NCBI GenBank assembly: GCA_026713865.1
Contig: JAPONQ010000051.1
Location: 107,622 to 171,621 of the forward strand
Direction of reading: 5' to 3'
From: Chloroflexota bacterium
Lineage (GTDB): Bacteria > Chloroflexota > Dehalococcoidia > UBA2979
DNA: 64,000 nt
Shown here in pieces: positions 44,369-52,164 of the stretch (position 1 is the stretch's first letter; the number at the start of each line of letters is the position of its first letter). A program made the translations under genes and the position numbers. Under the pieces are notes generated by a model. The model made no database searches, was not told the origin of the DNA, and worked only from the letters and a program-made list of their open reading frames with translations.

Positions 44369-44405
44369 CCTCGGAGTCCGGGGCAACCGAGGCAAGGGGG
44401 GTGGC

Positions 44406-45503
44406 GTGGCGGACTACGAGATCCTGGTCCTTCCGGGTGACGGGATCGGCCCGGAGGTCACCGCCGAGGGCGTGCGCCTGCTGGCCGCGGTCGGGGAGCG
44501 CTTCGAGCACACCTTCCGCATCGGCGAAGACCTCGTCGGGGGCGCCGCGATCGACGCCCACGGAACGGCGATCCGCGACGAGACGATCGAGAGGGCGCGC
44601 GCCTCCGACGCCGTGCTGTGGGGCGCCGTCGGTGGTCCGAGGTGGGACGATCCCACAGCGCCGGTGCGCCCCGAGCAGGGCCTGCTCCGCATCCGGCGCG
44701 AGCTCGGCCTGTGGGCGAACCTCAGGCCGGTCGTGGTCGACCCGGCGCTCGCCGCCTCCTCGCCGCTGCGCGCGGAGCTGCTGGAGGATGTCGACCTGCT
44801 CGTCGTGCGCGAGCTGACGTCGGGCGCCTACTTCGGCCGGCCGCAGGAGCGACGCATCGCCGACGGCCGCCGCGAGGCCGTCGACACCATCTACTACAAC
44901 GAGGAGGAGGTGGGCCGCGTCGCGCGCCTGGGCTTCGAGCTGGCGCGCGGCCGCCGCGGGAGGCTCCACTCCATCGACAAGGCCAACGTGCTCGAGTCCT
45001 CGCGCCTCTGGCGGGAGGTCGTGCACGAGGTGCGCGTCGGCTACCCCGACGTCGAGTACTCGGACATGCTCGTCGACGCGGCGGCCATGCACCTGATACG
45101 CCGCCCGTCCGACTTCGACGTTGTGATCGCCTCCAACCTCTTCGGCGACATCCTCACCGACGAGGCGTCGATGCTCGCCGGCTCCCTCGGGATGCTCCCG
45201 TCGGCGAGCCTCGGGGAGCGCTCGAGCGACGGCACGGGGCTCGGGATGTACGAGCCGATCCACGGATCGGCGCCCGACATCGCGGGCGAGGGCGTTGCGA
45301 ACCCGCTCGCCATGTTCCTCTGCGTCGGGATGCTGCTCCGCCATTCGCTCGGGCTCGATCGCGAGGCCGACGCGGTCGAGGCCGCCGTCGCGAACGCGCT
45401 CGCCTCCGGGCGCCGTACCGCCGACATCGCCGGACCCGGGGACGACGCACTCGGCACCCGGGAGATGGCAGACGCCGTGATCGGCTCCCTGGGCCCCGAG
45501 TAG
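44406..45503 (+). CDS. leuB: 3-isopropylmalate dehydrogenase
   Basis: NAD-dependent oxidation and decarboxylation of 3-isopropylmalate. Motifs: [18 protein letters not shown], the substrate-binding [28 protein letters not shown], and [15 protein letters not shown] as NAD site. 365 residues. GTG start at 44406 after AGGGGGG; the in-frame sequence upstream belongs to the preceding kinase-like gene in another frame. Confidence 0.96.
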   Translation: MADYEILVLPGDGIGPEVTAEGVRLLAAVGERFEHTFRIGEDLVGGAAIDAHGTAIRDETIERARASDAVLWGAVGGPRWDDPTAPVRPEQGLLRIRRELGLWANLRPVVVDPALAASSPLRAELLEDVDLLVVRELTSGAYFGRPQERRIADGRREAVDTIYYNEEEVGRVARLGFELARGRRGRLHSIDKANVLESSRLWREVVHEVRVGYPDVEYSDMLVDAAAMHLIRRPSDFDVVIASNLFGDILTDEASMLAGSLGMLPSASLGERSSDGTGLGMYEPIHGSAPDIAGEGVANPLAMFLCVGMLLRHSLGLDREADAVEAAVANALASGRRTADIAGPGDDALGTREMADAVIGSLGPE

Positions 45504-45567
45504 CGACCTTCGGCGGACGGATCCGGGGCCTCAAGCGGTCGCTCGTCACACGAAGGGGGCGGGGCCA

Positions 45568-45596
45568 TCGACCGTCGTGGCCCCGTCTCCTAGAAT
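45568..45596 (+). promoter_or_regulatory. Promoter before cimA
   Basis: TCGACC (45568-45573), a 17-base spacer, TAGAAT (45591-45596). The ATG of a short leader frame starts at 45603, 6 bases after the -10 box, at the expected transcription start. Confidence 0.6.
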
Positions 45597-45602
45597 CGTC
45601 AC

Positions 45603-45680
45603 ATGCGACGAACGCTCGACGTGGTGGAGGTGACGCGCGCCGCCCGGCCCTGGTGGCCGGCGGCGGTTGCCATCGCCTAG
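45603..45680 (+). CDS. Leaderless short frame upstream of cimA (25 codons, Trp-Trp)
   Basis: A 25-codon frame starting at the predicted transcription start. It contains two adjacent Trp codons (TGG TGG, 45651-45656) and ends Ala-Val-Ala-Ile-Ala-stop. Downstream to cimA there are about 110 bases with short GC-rich hairpins (for example CGGCG-CTC-CGCCG). Its position resembles an attenuator leader, but Trp is not a product of the cimA pathway. It may be a chance frame, a trp-type leader, or a leader sensing another signal. Confidence 0.4.
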   Translation: MRRTLDVVEVTRAARPWWPAAVAIA

Positions 45681-45790
45681 CCCCGTCCCGCGGCGCTCCG
45701 CCGATGAGCCGGCGAGCGACCCGTGCCCGCGAAACCCCCCCATCGCCCCCTGCACGCGCAAGGCGGCGCCTAGTCCAGCGAGCAGGCCTG

Positions 45791-47473
45791 ATGACGACAG
45801 ACGATCCGATTCGCACCGCCGTCGGCGAGAGGGATGAGACCGCACCGGAGCGGCCGCGGTTTCCGATCCGCCTCTACGACACCACGCTCCGCGACGGCCT
45901 CGGCATGGAGGGCATCTCCCTCTCGCTCGAAGACAAGCTCGTGCTCGCGCGCAAGCTCGACGAGATGGGCGTGCACTACATCGAGGGCGGCTACCCCGGT
46001 TCGAATCCCAAGGACGCGGACTTCTTCCGCCGGGCACACGAACTGGGCCTGCGCCACGCGCAGCTCGTCGCCTTTGGCTCCACGCGTCGCGCCGGCGGCG
46101 ACGCCGCCACCGACCCGGCCATCGCGGCCGTCCTCGACGCGAAGACGCCGGTGATCACCATCGTCGGGAAGTCCTCCGCCAGGCAGGTCGTCGACGTGCT
46201 CGAGACCAGCGAGGAGGAGAACCTCTCGATGATCGCGGACTCGGTGCGACATCTCGTCGCCCGGGGCCGTGAGGTCGTCTTCGACGCCGAGCACTACTTC
46301 GACGGGTTCCGGGACGACCCCGAGTACGCCCTGGCGACACTGCGTGCGGCCGAGAAGGCAGGTGCGCGCACCGTGACCCTGTGCGACACCAACGGCGGAT
46401 CGCTCCCGGACGAGATCGTGATCGGCGTGCGCTCCGCCCGGTCCGCCGTCGCGTGCGAGATCGGGATTCACGTGCACAACGACGCCGACATCGCCGTAGC
46501 GAACACGCTGCTCGCCGTGCAGGCCGGGGCGACGCAGGTCCAGGCATGCGTGAACGGGTGGGGGGAGCGGACCGGGAACGCGAACATGATCTCGGTGGTG
46601 GCGAACCTGAAGCTCAAGCTCGGGATCGAGGTCGTCAGCGACGAGCAGCTCGCCCGCCTCACCGAGACGGCCCGCTTCGCCGACGAGCTCGCCAACATGA
46701 TCCCGAACCGGAGCCAGCCCTACGTCGGGCAGAGCGCCTTCGCGCACAAGGCAGGGCTCCACGTCGCCGCGATCACGAAGTCGGCCGGCTCCTACACACA
46801 CGTCGACCCCGAGCGCGTGGGAAACACCGAGCGCGTGCTCGTCTCCGAGCTCTCCGGGCGCCGCAACATCGTGGAGAAGCTGCGCGAGCAGGGCGTCGAA
46901 CTCGAGCTGACCGAGACGCAGGCGCGTGCCGTGCTCGCGCAGGTGAAGGAGCAGGAGGCCCGCGGCTTCCAGTACGAGTCGTCCGAGGCATCATTCGAGC
47001 TGCTCGTCCGCCGATCGCTCGGCGGCTACCGGGCTCCCTTCGATCTCGAGGACTTCCTGATCGTGGAGCGCCGCCGCCACGGGCGGGACGACGACGAGAG
47101 CGAGATGCAGGCCGAGGCGATGGTCAAGGTGCGGGTCGGAGAGAGGCTCTCCCAGACCGCCGCCGACGGCAACGGTCCCGTCTCCGCCCTCGACCTCGCC
47201 GTCCGCCGCGCGCTGCTCGAGTCCTACCCCGACCTCAAGCGCGTCCATCTGCTCGACTACAAGGTGCGCATCATCAACCCGAGCGGCGGCGCCGATGCGG
47301 CTGTGCGCGTCCTCATCGAGTCGTCGGACGGTCTCTCGCTCTGGCGAACCGTCGGAGCGTCGACCGATGTGATCGAGGCGTCCTGGATGGCGCTGCAGGA
47401 CGCGTACGAGCACTGGCTCTTTCACCACGGGCGTGAACCGCAGAGAGCGGACAGGGCGGCGCCCCGGGACTGA
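45791..47473 (+). CDS. cimA: (R)-citramalate synthase
   Basis: Condenses acetyl-CoA and pyruvate to citramalate, giving a threonine-independent route to isoleucine through LeuCD and LeuB. Motifs: YDTTLRDGLGMEGISLSLED near 29-48, GGYPGSNPKD, the CimA-type FDAEHYFDG, HVHNDADIAVANT, and the C-terminal LeuA-like dimerisation/allosteric domain from about residue 390. The phrase EHYFDG separates CimA from LeuA. 560 residues, ATG 45791 with a weak ribosome-binding site. It has its own promoter. Confidence 0.95.
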   Translation: MTTDDPIRTAVGERDETAPERPRFPIRLYDTTLRDGLGMEGISLSLEDKLVLARKLDEMGVHYIEGGYPGSNPKDADFFRRAHELGLRHAQLVAFGSTRRAGGDAATDPAIAAVLDAKTPVITIVGKSSARQVVDVLETSEEENLSMIADSVRHLVARGREVVFDAEHYFDGFRDDPEYALATLRAAEKAGARTVTLCDTNGGSLPDEIVIGVRSARSAVACEIGIHVHNDADIAVANTLLAVQAGATQVQACVNGWGERTGNANMISVVANLKLKLGIEVVSDEQLARLTETARFADELANMIPNRSQPYVGQSAFAHKAGLHVAAITKSAGSYTHVDPERVGNTERVLVSELSGRRNIVEKLREQGVELELTETQARAVLAQVKEQEARGFQYESSEASFELLVRRSLGGYRAPFDLEDFLIVERRRHGRDDDESEMQAEAMVKVRVGERLSQTAADGNGPVSALDLAVRRALLESYPDLKRVHLLDYKVRIINPSGGADAAVRVLIESSDGLSLWRTVGASTDVIEASWMALQDAYEHWLFHHGREPQRADRAAPRD

Positions 47474-47525
47474 GCCGGAGGCGACCGGCGCCCGGGTCCT
47501 CAGGCGGTGACCGCGCGCAGCGCGT

Positions 47526-47551
47526 CCGCCGCGTCCGTCACGACGCGGCGG
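47526..47551. terminator. Hairpin between convergent cimA and zinc-ribbon genes
   Basis: CCGCCGCGTC (47526-47535) and GACGCGGCGG (47542-47551): a perfect 10-bp stem with a 6-base loop in the 105-base convergent gap. No T-tract. Confidence 0.5.
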
Positions 47552-47578
47552 CTGCGACAGCCCGCGAGGGACCCGGGG

Positions 47579-47791
47579 CTAGAGGCGGAGCTTGCCGTGC
47601 GAGGGCTGCCGCCGGCGCTGCTTGCCGGCAGCGAGCTGCTCCTCGGCGAGCAGGTCCGCGGGATCGGCACGCTGCGTCTCGTGGACGTAGCCACAGGTCA
47701 CGCAGGTGCCGAACGAGCCGTACCAGTCGTCCTCGACGATGATCAGGCCCCGGCAGCGCGGGCAGTTACGCGGTGGTGGAGAGTGAATCAC
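47579..47791 (-). CDS. Small zinc-ribbon protein under a cyclic di-AMP riboswitch
   Basis: A 70-residue protein with one zinc ribbon, NCPRCRGLIIVEDDWYGSFG then TCVTCGYVHE (two CxxC pairs about 17 residues apart, at about 8-31), followed by an acidic helix (DPADLLAEEQ) and a basic tail (KQRRRQPSHGK). Such small ribbons may bind nucleic acid or a protein partner. Start is GTG 47791, with GAGGAGG about 10 bases upstream. It is the only gene that can be read from the riboswitch transcript, as cimA converges on it. Function unknown. Confidence 0.68.
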   Translation of the reverse strand: MIHSPPPRNCPRCRGLIIVEDDWYGSFGTCVTCGYVHETQRADPADLLAEEQLAAGKQRRRQPSHGKLRL

Positions 47792-47807
47792 GGTAGCCAG
47801 GCCTCCT

Positions 47808-47826
47808 CGCGTCACCCGGTGACGCG
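47808..47826 (-). promoter_or_regulatory. Perfect inverted repeat abutting the zinc-ribbon ribosome-binding site
   Basis: CGCGTCACC, one central base, GGTGACGCG (47808-47816 and 47818-47826). On the coding strand the 3' arm runs straight into the AGGAGG of the zinc-ribbon gene. Another stem, GTGGGA/TCCCAC (47835-47840 and 47856-47861), lies between it and the riboswitch. These are candidates for the riboswitch expression platform. Confidence 0.5.
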
Positions 47827-47874
47827 AACCTCCCGTGGGAGGGTCCGTGCCGGCATCCCACCGGCCGGGGCCTG

Positions 47875-48010
47875 CTCCTCTGCCGCCGGGGTAAGCTGAC
47901 GGGTTCGGATGGAGCAGACTCACCCGCCCTCCGAAGAGGGTTCACCCCAGAGATGGTTCCCCCGGTCCCCCCAAACAGGGAGGATTTGGCAGCGCCCGTG
48001 AAGGGCGTCG
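47875..48010 (-). ncRNA. Cyclic di-AMP riboswitch (ydaO/yuaA class)
   Basis: Read on the minus strand, the region contains the conserved segments of the ydaO class in order: GCGCTGCCAAATCC (5' side of P1), GGACCGGGGGAACC, TGGGGTGAACCC, then CATCCGAACCCGTCAGCT followed by TACCCCGGCGGCAG closing the aptamer. Order and spacing match actinobacterial examples upstream of cell-wall hydrolase genes. In that class cyclic di-AMP binding usually turns expression off. Here the only downstream gene encodes a small zinc-ribbon protein. Confidence 0.9.
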
Positions 48011-48050
48011 TCGCCTCACGCACACCCTCGTACGTGATTGTGACAAAAAT

Positions 48051-48078
48051 AGCATACAGGTGCGGGAGCGTTTGTCAA
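48051..48078 (-). promoter_or_regulatory. Promoter of the riboswitch transcript
   Basis: On the minus strand, TTGACA (48078-48073), a 16-base spacer, TATGCT (48056-48051), followed by an unusually AT-rich stretch. The -35 box overlaps the stop codon of the upstream acetyltransferase gene. The predicted 5' leader is about 250 bases. Confidence 0.75.
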
Positions 48079-48662
48079 CGCCCCGCCTCCCGTTCCCCGG
48101 GACGCGGCTCGCGGTCGAGGATGAGTTGCCAGATCTCGCTGTCGTGCCAGCGTTCGAACTTCCAGCCGACCTCGCGCGTCAGGCCGACACGCTCGTAGCC
48201 CAGGCCCCGGTGCAGGGCGGTCGACCCCGGGTTGGGCGGCGTGATGACGGCGATCAGCGTGTGGAGCGCGAGCGAGCGAGCGCGCTCGATCAGCGCCGCG
48301 TACAGCATCCGCCCGACACCCTGCTCGCGCGCGTCAGGATGGAGGTAGATCGAGGACTCGGCCGTGTGGGCGAAGCCGGGACGCACGCGCCATGCGGAGA
48401 GCCACGCCCCGCCCAGCAACCCGCCCCCTGCGTCGCCGCTCCCCCGCCCGTCGGCGACGAGCACGGGGCGCCCGGGATCCCGGTGGGACTCGAACCAGCG
48501 CTCCCAGGCCTCGCTGGCGAGCGGCTCGAGATCAAAGGTGGCGGGGCTCGTGAGGACCCAGTGGTTGTAGATCGCCAGCAACTGCGGCAGATCCTCCCGC
48601 CGCGCATCCCGCACCGCGACACCGGCCGAGGCATCGTCGAGCACGCCGCTGCCGTGCTGCAC
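48075..48662 (-). CDS. GNAT acetyltransferase, phosphinothricin-acetyltransferase-like
   Basis: GCN5-type N-acetyltransferase of 195 residues. The N terminus (LAIYNHWVLTSPATFDLEPL) and the acetyl-CoA site (YLHPDAREQGVGRMLYAALI) match the PAT/YwnH group that acetylates phosphinothricin, methionine sulfoximine or related amines. The true substrate is unknown and resistance should not be assumed. GTG start at 48662. Divergent from cobO across 128 bases that contain no riboswitch I can recognise. Confidence 0.85.
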   Translation of the reverse strand: MQHGSGVLDDASAGVAVRDARREDLPQLLAIYNHWVLTSPATFDLEPLASEAWERWFESHRDPGRPVLVADGRGSGDAGGGLLGGAWLSAWRVRPGFAHTAESSIYLHPDAREQGVGRMLYAALIERARSLALHTLIAVITPPNPGSTALHRGLGYERVGLTREVGWKFERWHDSEIWQLILDREPRPGEREAGR

Positions 48663-48790
48663 GCCGTTTCGCTCCCCTCACCCTGCGCCTTCAGGCACCC
48701 GAGGGTAGCGCCGGCGGGGGGGGGCTGCGAGTCGCACCGGCGCTCGCCGCGCGCCCTTCCCGGTGTACCGTACGGCGAAGGGAGTGGCCC

Positions 48791-49411
48791 GTGTCAGAGC
48801 CCGGAAACGAGCCCGATGCCCGCGGAGCCGGGGAGCAGGCCCCTCCGGGGCACGTTGCGCAGCCGCCGAAGCAGTGGACCGGTCTCTTCCGGAAGCGGCA
48901 CCCGCTCGTGCTTCTCTACACCGGCGACGGCAAGGGCAAGACGAGCTCGGCCCTCGGCGTGACGATGCGCGCCTGGGGGCGCGGGTGGTCGATCTGCTGG
49001 CTGCAGTTCATCAAGTCGACCACGTCGCACTTCGGAGAGAGCCGCGCCGCGGCGGCGATGGGGATTGAGATGCTCCCACTCGGCGACGGCTTCACCTGGC
49101 TCTCCGATGACATCGAGAAGGACAAGGCACTCGCCAGGGAGTGCTGGGCGCGCGCGAGGGCGAAGATAGACTCCGGGCGCTACGACCTCGTCGTCCTCGA
49201 CGAGATCACCTACCCGATCAGCTACGGCTGGCTCGACATCGAGGAGGTGATCCCCGCACTCGCGGCGCGCCCGCCGAACGTGCACCTCATCCTTACCGGT
49301 CGCGGCGCATCGCCCGAACTCGTCGAGTTCGCCGACCTGGTGACGGAGATGACCGAGATCAAGCACCCCTACCAGGGCGGCATCAAGGCGCAACCGGGGA
49401 TCGACTACTGA
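48791..49411 (+). CDS. cobO: Cob(I)yrinic acid a,c-diamide adenosyltransferase
   Basis: CobO/BtuR/CobA-type ATP:corrinoid adenosyltransferase, forming the Co-C bond of adenosylcobalamin. P-loop GDGKGKTSSALG near 45-56; then CWLQFIKS, VVLDEITYPISYGW and LTGRGASPELVEFADLVTEM, all typical. 206 residues. GTG 48791 with AAGGGAG upstream and a TACCGT box at 48766-48771 as a possible -10. First gene of a cob operon. Confidence 0.95.
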   Translation: MSEPGNEPDARGAGEQAPPGHVAQPPKQWTGLFRKRHPLVLLYTGDGKGKTSSALGVTMRAWGRGWSICWLQFIKSTTSHFGESRAAAAMGIEMLPLGDGFTWLSDDIEKDKALARECWARARAKIDSGRYDLVVLDEITYPISYGWLDIEEVIPALAARPPNVHLILTGRGASPELVEFADLVTEMTEIKHPYQGGIKAQPGIDY

Positions 49412-49437
49412 GAGCCCGCGGGGAGCGAACCGTCGAC

Positions 49438-50535
49438 ATGGAGAAGGCCGCGCGCATTCGCTCCACGGCCCGCACGATCGCGCCCCCGGATGCGGGTGCC
49501 GCCCTCTCGGCGAGCGAGCGTCAGCGCCGACTCACCAAGCCGCCCGGCGCCCTGGGGCGGCTGGAGGAGCTCGCCGAGCGAATCGCCTCCGCCACCGGCC
49601 GCCCCCGGCCGCGCCTCGATCGGCGCCTGATCGTCGTGGCGGCCGGCGATCACGGCGTCGCCGCCCGCGGCGTCTCCGCCTACCCCCGGGAGGTCACGGC
49701 CCAGATGGTCGCCAACTTCCTTGCGGGGGGCGCAGCGATCAACGTGCTCGCCCGGCACGCCGGCGCGCGCGTCCGCGTCGTCGACGCCGGCGTTCGGGGG
49801 GAGACACCGGACCACCCGGCCCTGCTCAGGCTGCGCCTCGGCGAAGCGACCGCCGACATCTCCGAGCGCCCTGCCATGGAACGGGCCCTCGCCGAGCGGG
49901 CCGTCGCCGCCGGCATCACGCTCATGGAGGAAGAACGGTCCCGCGACGGCGTCGACATCGTCGGCTGCGGTGAGATGGGGATCGGCAACTCCACGGCCGC
50001 GGCCGCTCTCGTCGCCGCCGCCACCGGACATCCCGCCGCCGCCGTGACCGGGCGTGGCAGCGGCGTCGACGACGCCGGCTACCAGCGGAAGCTCGATGCC
50101 GTGGATCGGGCGCTCACCCGGCATGCGGCGGCGCGCGTGGCCGGCGACGACGGCGTGGGGCTCCTGGCCTCGCTCGGCGGCTTCGAGATCGGCGTGCTCG
50201 CCGGCGTCTACATCGGAGCCGCGGCCGGGCGCATCCCTTCGGTCGTCGACGGCCTGATCGCCACCGCCGCGGCGCTCGTCGCCGTCAAGATCGCCCCGGA
50301 CTGCCGTCCCTACATGGTGGCGGCGCATCGCTCGGTGGAGCCCGGGCACGGCGTCGCCCTGGATCACCTCGGCCTCGACCCGCTTCTCGACCTCGGCCTC
50401 CGGCTGGGGGAGGGGACGGGAGCCGCCCTCGGGATCACGCTGTGCGTCGCGGCCTGCCGCCTGCTGGACGAGATGGCGACATTCGCGGAGGCGGGCATCA
50501 GCGAGGCGCCGGGCGGCTCCCGGCACGAGTCCTGA
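49438..50535 (+). CDS. cobT: Nicotinate-nucleotide:dimethylbenzimidazole phosphoribosyltransferase
   Basis: Makes alpha-ribazole phosphate for the lower ligand of cobalamin. Motifs: LTKPPGALGRLEELA, AAGDHGVAARGVSAYP, GCGEMGIGNSTAAAAL, the RGSGVDDAG segment and the catalytic Glu in LDLGLRLGEGTGAAL. 365 residues from ATG 49438. It lies 26 bases after cobO and one base before the cobS start. Confidence 0.96.
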   Translation: MEKAARIRSTARTIAPPDAGAALSASERQRRLTKPPGALGRLEELAERIASATGRPRPRLDRRLIVVAAGDHGVAARGVSAYPREVTAQMVANFLAGGAAINVLARHAGARVRVVDAGVRGETPDHPALLRLRLGEATADISERPAMERALAERAVAAGITLMEEERSRDGVDIVGCGEMGIGNSTAAAALVAAATGHPAAAVTGRGSGVDDAGYQRKLDAVDRALTRHAAARVAGDDGVGLLASLGGFEIGVLAGVYIGAAAGRIPSVVDGLIATAAALVAVKIAPDCRPYMVAAHRSVEPGHGVALDHLGLDPLLDLGLRLGEGTGAALGITLCVAACRLLDEMATFAEAGISEAPGGSRHES

Positions 50536-50536
50536 C

Positions 50537-51325
50537 GTGGCGGCCGGGAGCCCCGCGTGGCATGACCCGCTCATCGCACTGGAGTTCCTGACGATGCTCC
50601 GCGTGCGCCGCGTCCGCCGCTGGAGCGACGCGCGCTTCGGGGCGGCGCTGGCGTGGTTCCCGGCAGTCGGCGTGCTGCTCGGCGCCGCCCTGTGGGGGCT
50701 CGACCGGGCCCTCACCGGGCTTCTCCCCGCAGCGGCGGTCGCGGCGCTCCTGCTCGCAGCACTCGCACTCGCCACGGGGGGACTGCACCTCGACGGAGTC
50801 GCCGACACCGCAGACGGCCTCGCGGCGCAGCGCAGCCGCGAGGCGCGGCTGCGGCTGATGCGCGAGGGCACCACGGGACCCGCGGGCGTGATGGCGCTCG
50901 TTCTCCTCCTGCTGGCGCAGTGGTCGGCACTCGCCTCCCTGGAGGGAGCGGCGCGGCCGGCGGCGCTCCTGCTCGCGCCGTCGCTCGCGCGCTGGGCGGT
51001 GCTGCCGGCGGCCGCCGCCTGCCGCCCGGCCCGCTCGTCGGGCCTCGGACACGCCGCCGGCGCGGCGCTCTGGCCGTTCGCCGCCCCGCTCGCGACCGCG
51101 ACGGCGGCGGCCGCCGCCGTCGTGCTCTTCGGCGCGCAGGGACTGGTGCTTCTCGCCCTCGCCGCCGTCACCGCGCTGGCGACGGCGGGAGCGGCGACAC
51201 GGACGCTCGGCGGCATCACCGGCGACACGCACGGAGCGGTGGTCGAGGTGACGCAGGCCGCCGTGTGGCTCGCGATCCTCGCCGGCGCCGACGGCGGCTG
51301 GCTCGTCGCGGCGGAGCTCCCGTGA
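50537..51325 (+). CDS. cobS: Cobalamin (5'-phosphate) synthase
   Basis: Integral membrane enzyme joining AdoCbi-GDP and alpha-ribazole. Motifs: GGLHLDGVADTADGLAAQR near 75-93 (metal-binding acidic residues) and GGITGDTHGAVVEVTQ near 230. Many Ala/Leu transmembrane helices. 262 residues; GTG start at 50537, one base after the cobT stop. Confidence 0.95.
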   Translation: MAAGSPAWHDPLIALEFLTMLRVRRVRRWSDARFGAALAWFPAVGVLLGAALWGLDRALTGLLPAAAVAALLLAALALATGGLHLDGVADTADGLAAQRSREARLRLMREGTTGPAGVMALVLLLLAQWSALASLEGAARPAALLLAPSLARWAVLPAAAACRPARSSGLGHAAGAALWPFAAPLATATAAAAAVVLFGAQGLVLLALAAVTALATAGAATRTLGGITGDTHGAVVEVTQAAVWLAILAGADGGWLVAAELP

Positions 51326-51377
51326 GCGCCGCCGGTACCGCAGGCCGTCCCTCGCCCGGCACGGCGGGCGGGGCCGC

Positions 51378-51986
51378 GTGATGGGGGTCCTCTTTTTCGT
51401 CACCGGCGGCGCCCGCTCGGGCAAGAGCCGCTTTGCCGTGCGGCTCGCCGAGGCCGAGGCACAGCGCGGGCGCACGGTCGTCTTCGTGGCGACGATGGAG
51501 GCGCTCGACGACGAGCTGACGGCGCGCGTGGCGCGGCACCGCGCCGAGAGACCTAAGGGGTGGCGCACCGTCGAGGCGCCGCTCTCGCCCGTGCCGGCGC
51601 TCGCCGGTGCACCCGGGGATGCCTGCGTGCTCATCGACTGTCTCTCGCTCTGGCTCTCAAACTTGCTGCTCGCAGCGCTCGAGGCCGAGCCGCCGTCCGA
51701 CGGCGGCGCGCCGGCGGAGTCGATCGGGCCGCGCGCTCGCGGACACCTGGAGTCGCGCCTCGACGCGGAGATCGGCGCCCTGCTCGCGACCATCGCGCGG
51801 CATGCCGGACCGACGATCGTCGTGAGCAACGAGGTGGGGGGTGGCGTCGTCCCGCCCACCGCGCTGGGACGGCTCTTCCGCGACGCGATGGGGACCCTGA
51901 ACCAGCGCGTCGCCGGCACCGCCGACCGCGCGTGGCTGCTCGTCGCCGGGCGTGCCCTCGAGCTGCCGCCCGCCGGCGCCCCGTAG
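51378..51986 (+). CDS. cobU: Adenosylcobinamide kinase / guanylyltransferase
   Basis: CobU/CobP bifunctional enzyme, phosphorylating and guanylylating adenosylcobinamide. P-loop TGGARSGKSRFAVRLAE near 9-25, VFVATMEALDDEL, CVLIDCLSLWLSNLL and VSNEVGGGVVPP are diagnostic. The start may be the GTG at 51378 or the next codon, ATG 51381. 202 residues. Last gene of the cobOTSU operon; the corrin-ring genes are absent, so in this window the operon serves late synthesis or salvage. Confidence 0.94.
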   Translation: MMGVLFFVTGGARSGKSRFAVRLAEAEAQRGRTVVFVATMEALDDELTARVARHRAERPKGWRTVEAPLSPVPALAGAPGDACVLIDCLSLWLSNLLLAALEAEPPSDGGAPAESIGPRARGHLESRLDAEIGALLATIARHAGPTIVVSNEVGGGVVPPTALGRLFRDAMGTLNQRVAGTADRAWLLVAGRALELPPAGAP

Positions 51987-52164
51987 GGCGCCTCCCGCCG
52001 TGCCGCTGCCGGGGGCTGGGCGCGCACCGCGGGGGCGGTCGCAGCACCCCTCTGGTCCTTCACCGCAGCGAGCGTCGATGATCGGTCTCGACGAGTCGGG
52101 CCGCCGCGAGCAGCATGGCACCGGCGGCCTGCTGGAGCGGCTGCATCCGGATGCGAAGCGAGCG

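Noticed and set aside
42768..45344. Long minus-strand open frame opposite leuD, the kinase-like gene and leuB
   Set aside because: Antisense to three well-supported genes; no family similarity visible.
45996..46012. GGTTCGAATCCC, which looks like a tRNA T-loop
   Set aside because: It lies inside the conserved CimA coding motif for GGYPGSNPKD, and no acceptor stem or anticodon arm can be folded around it.
47474..47700. Minus-strand frame rich in Arg/Ser (about 64 codons) near 47500-47694
   Set aside because: It overlaps the zinc-ribbon gene and a terminator hairpin, has no motifs and a composition typical of non-coding frames.
48663..48790. Possible cobalamin riboswitch upstream of cobO
   Set aside because: The 128-base gap is too short for the aptamer and lacks the conserved B12-box sequence. 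Only a weak -10 box and a ribosome-binding site are seen.
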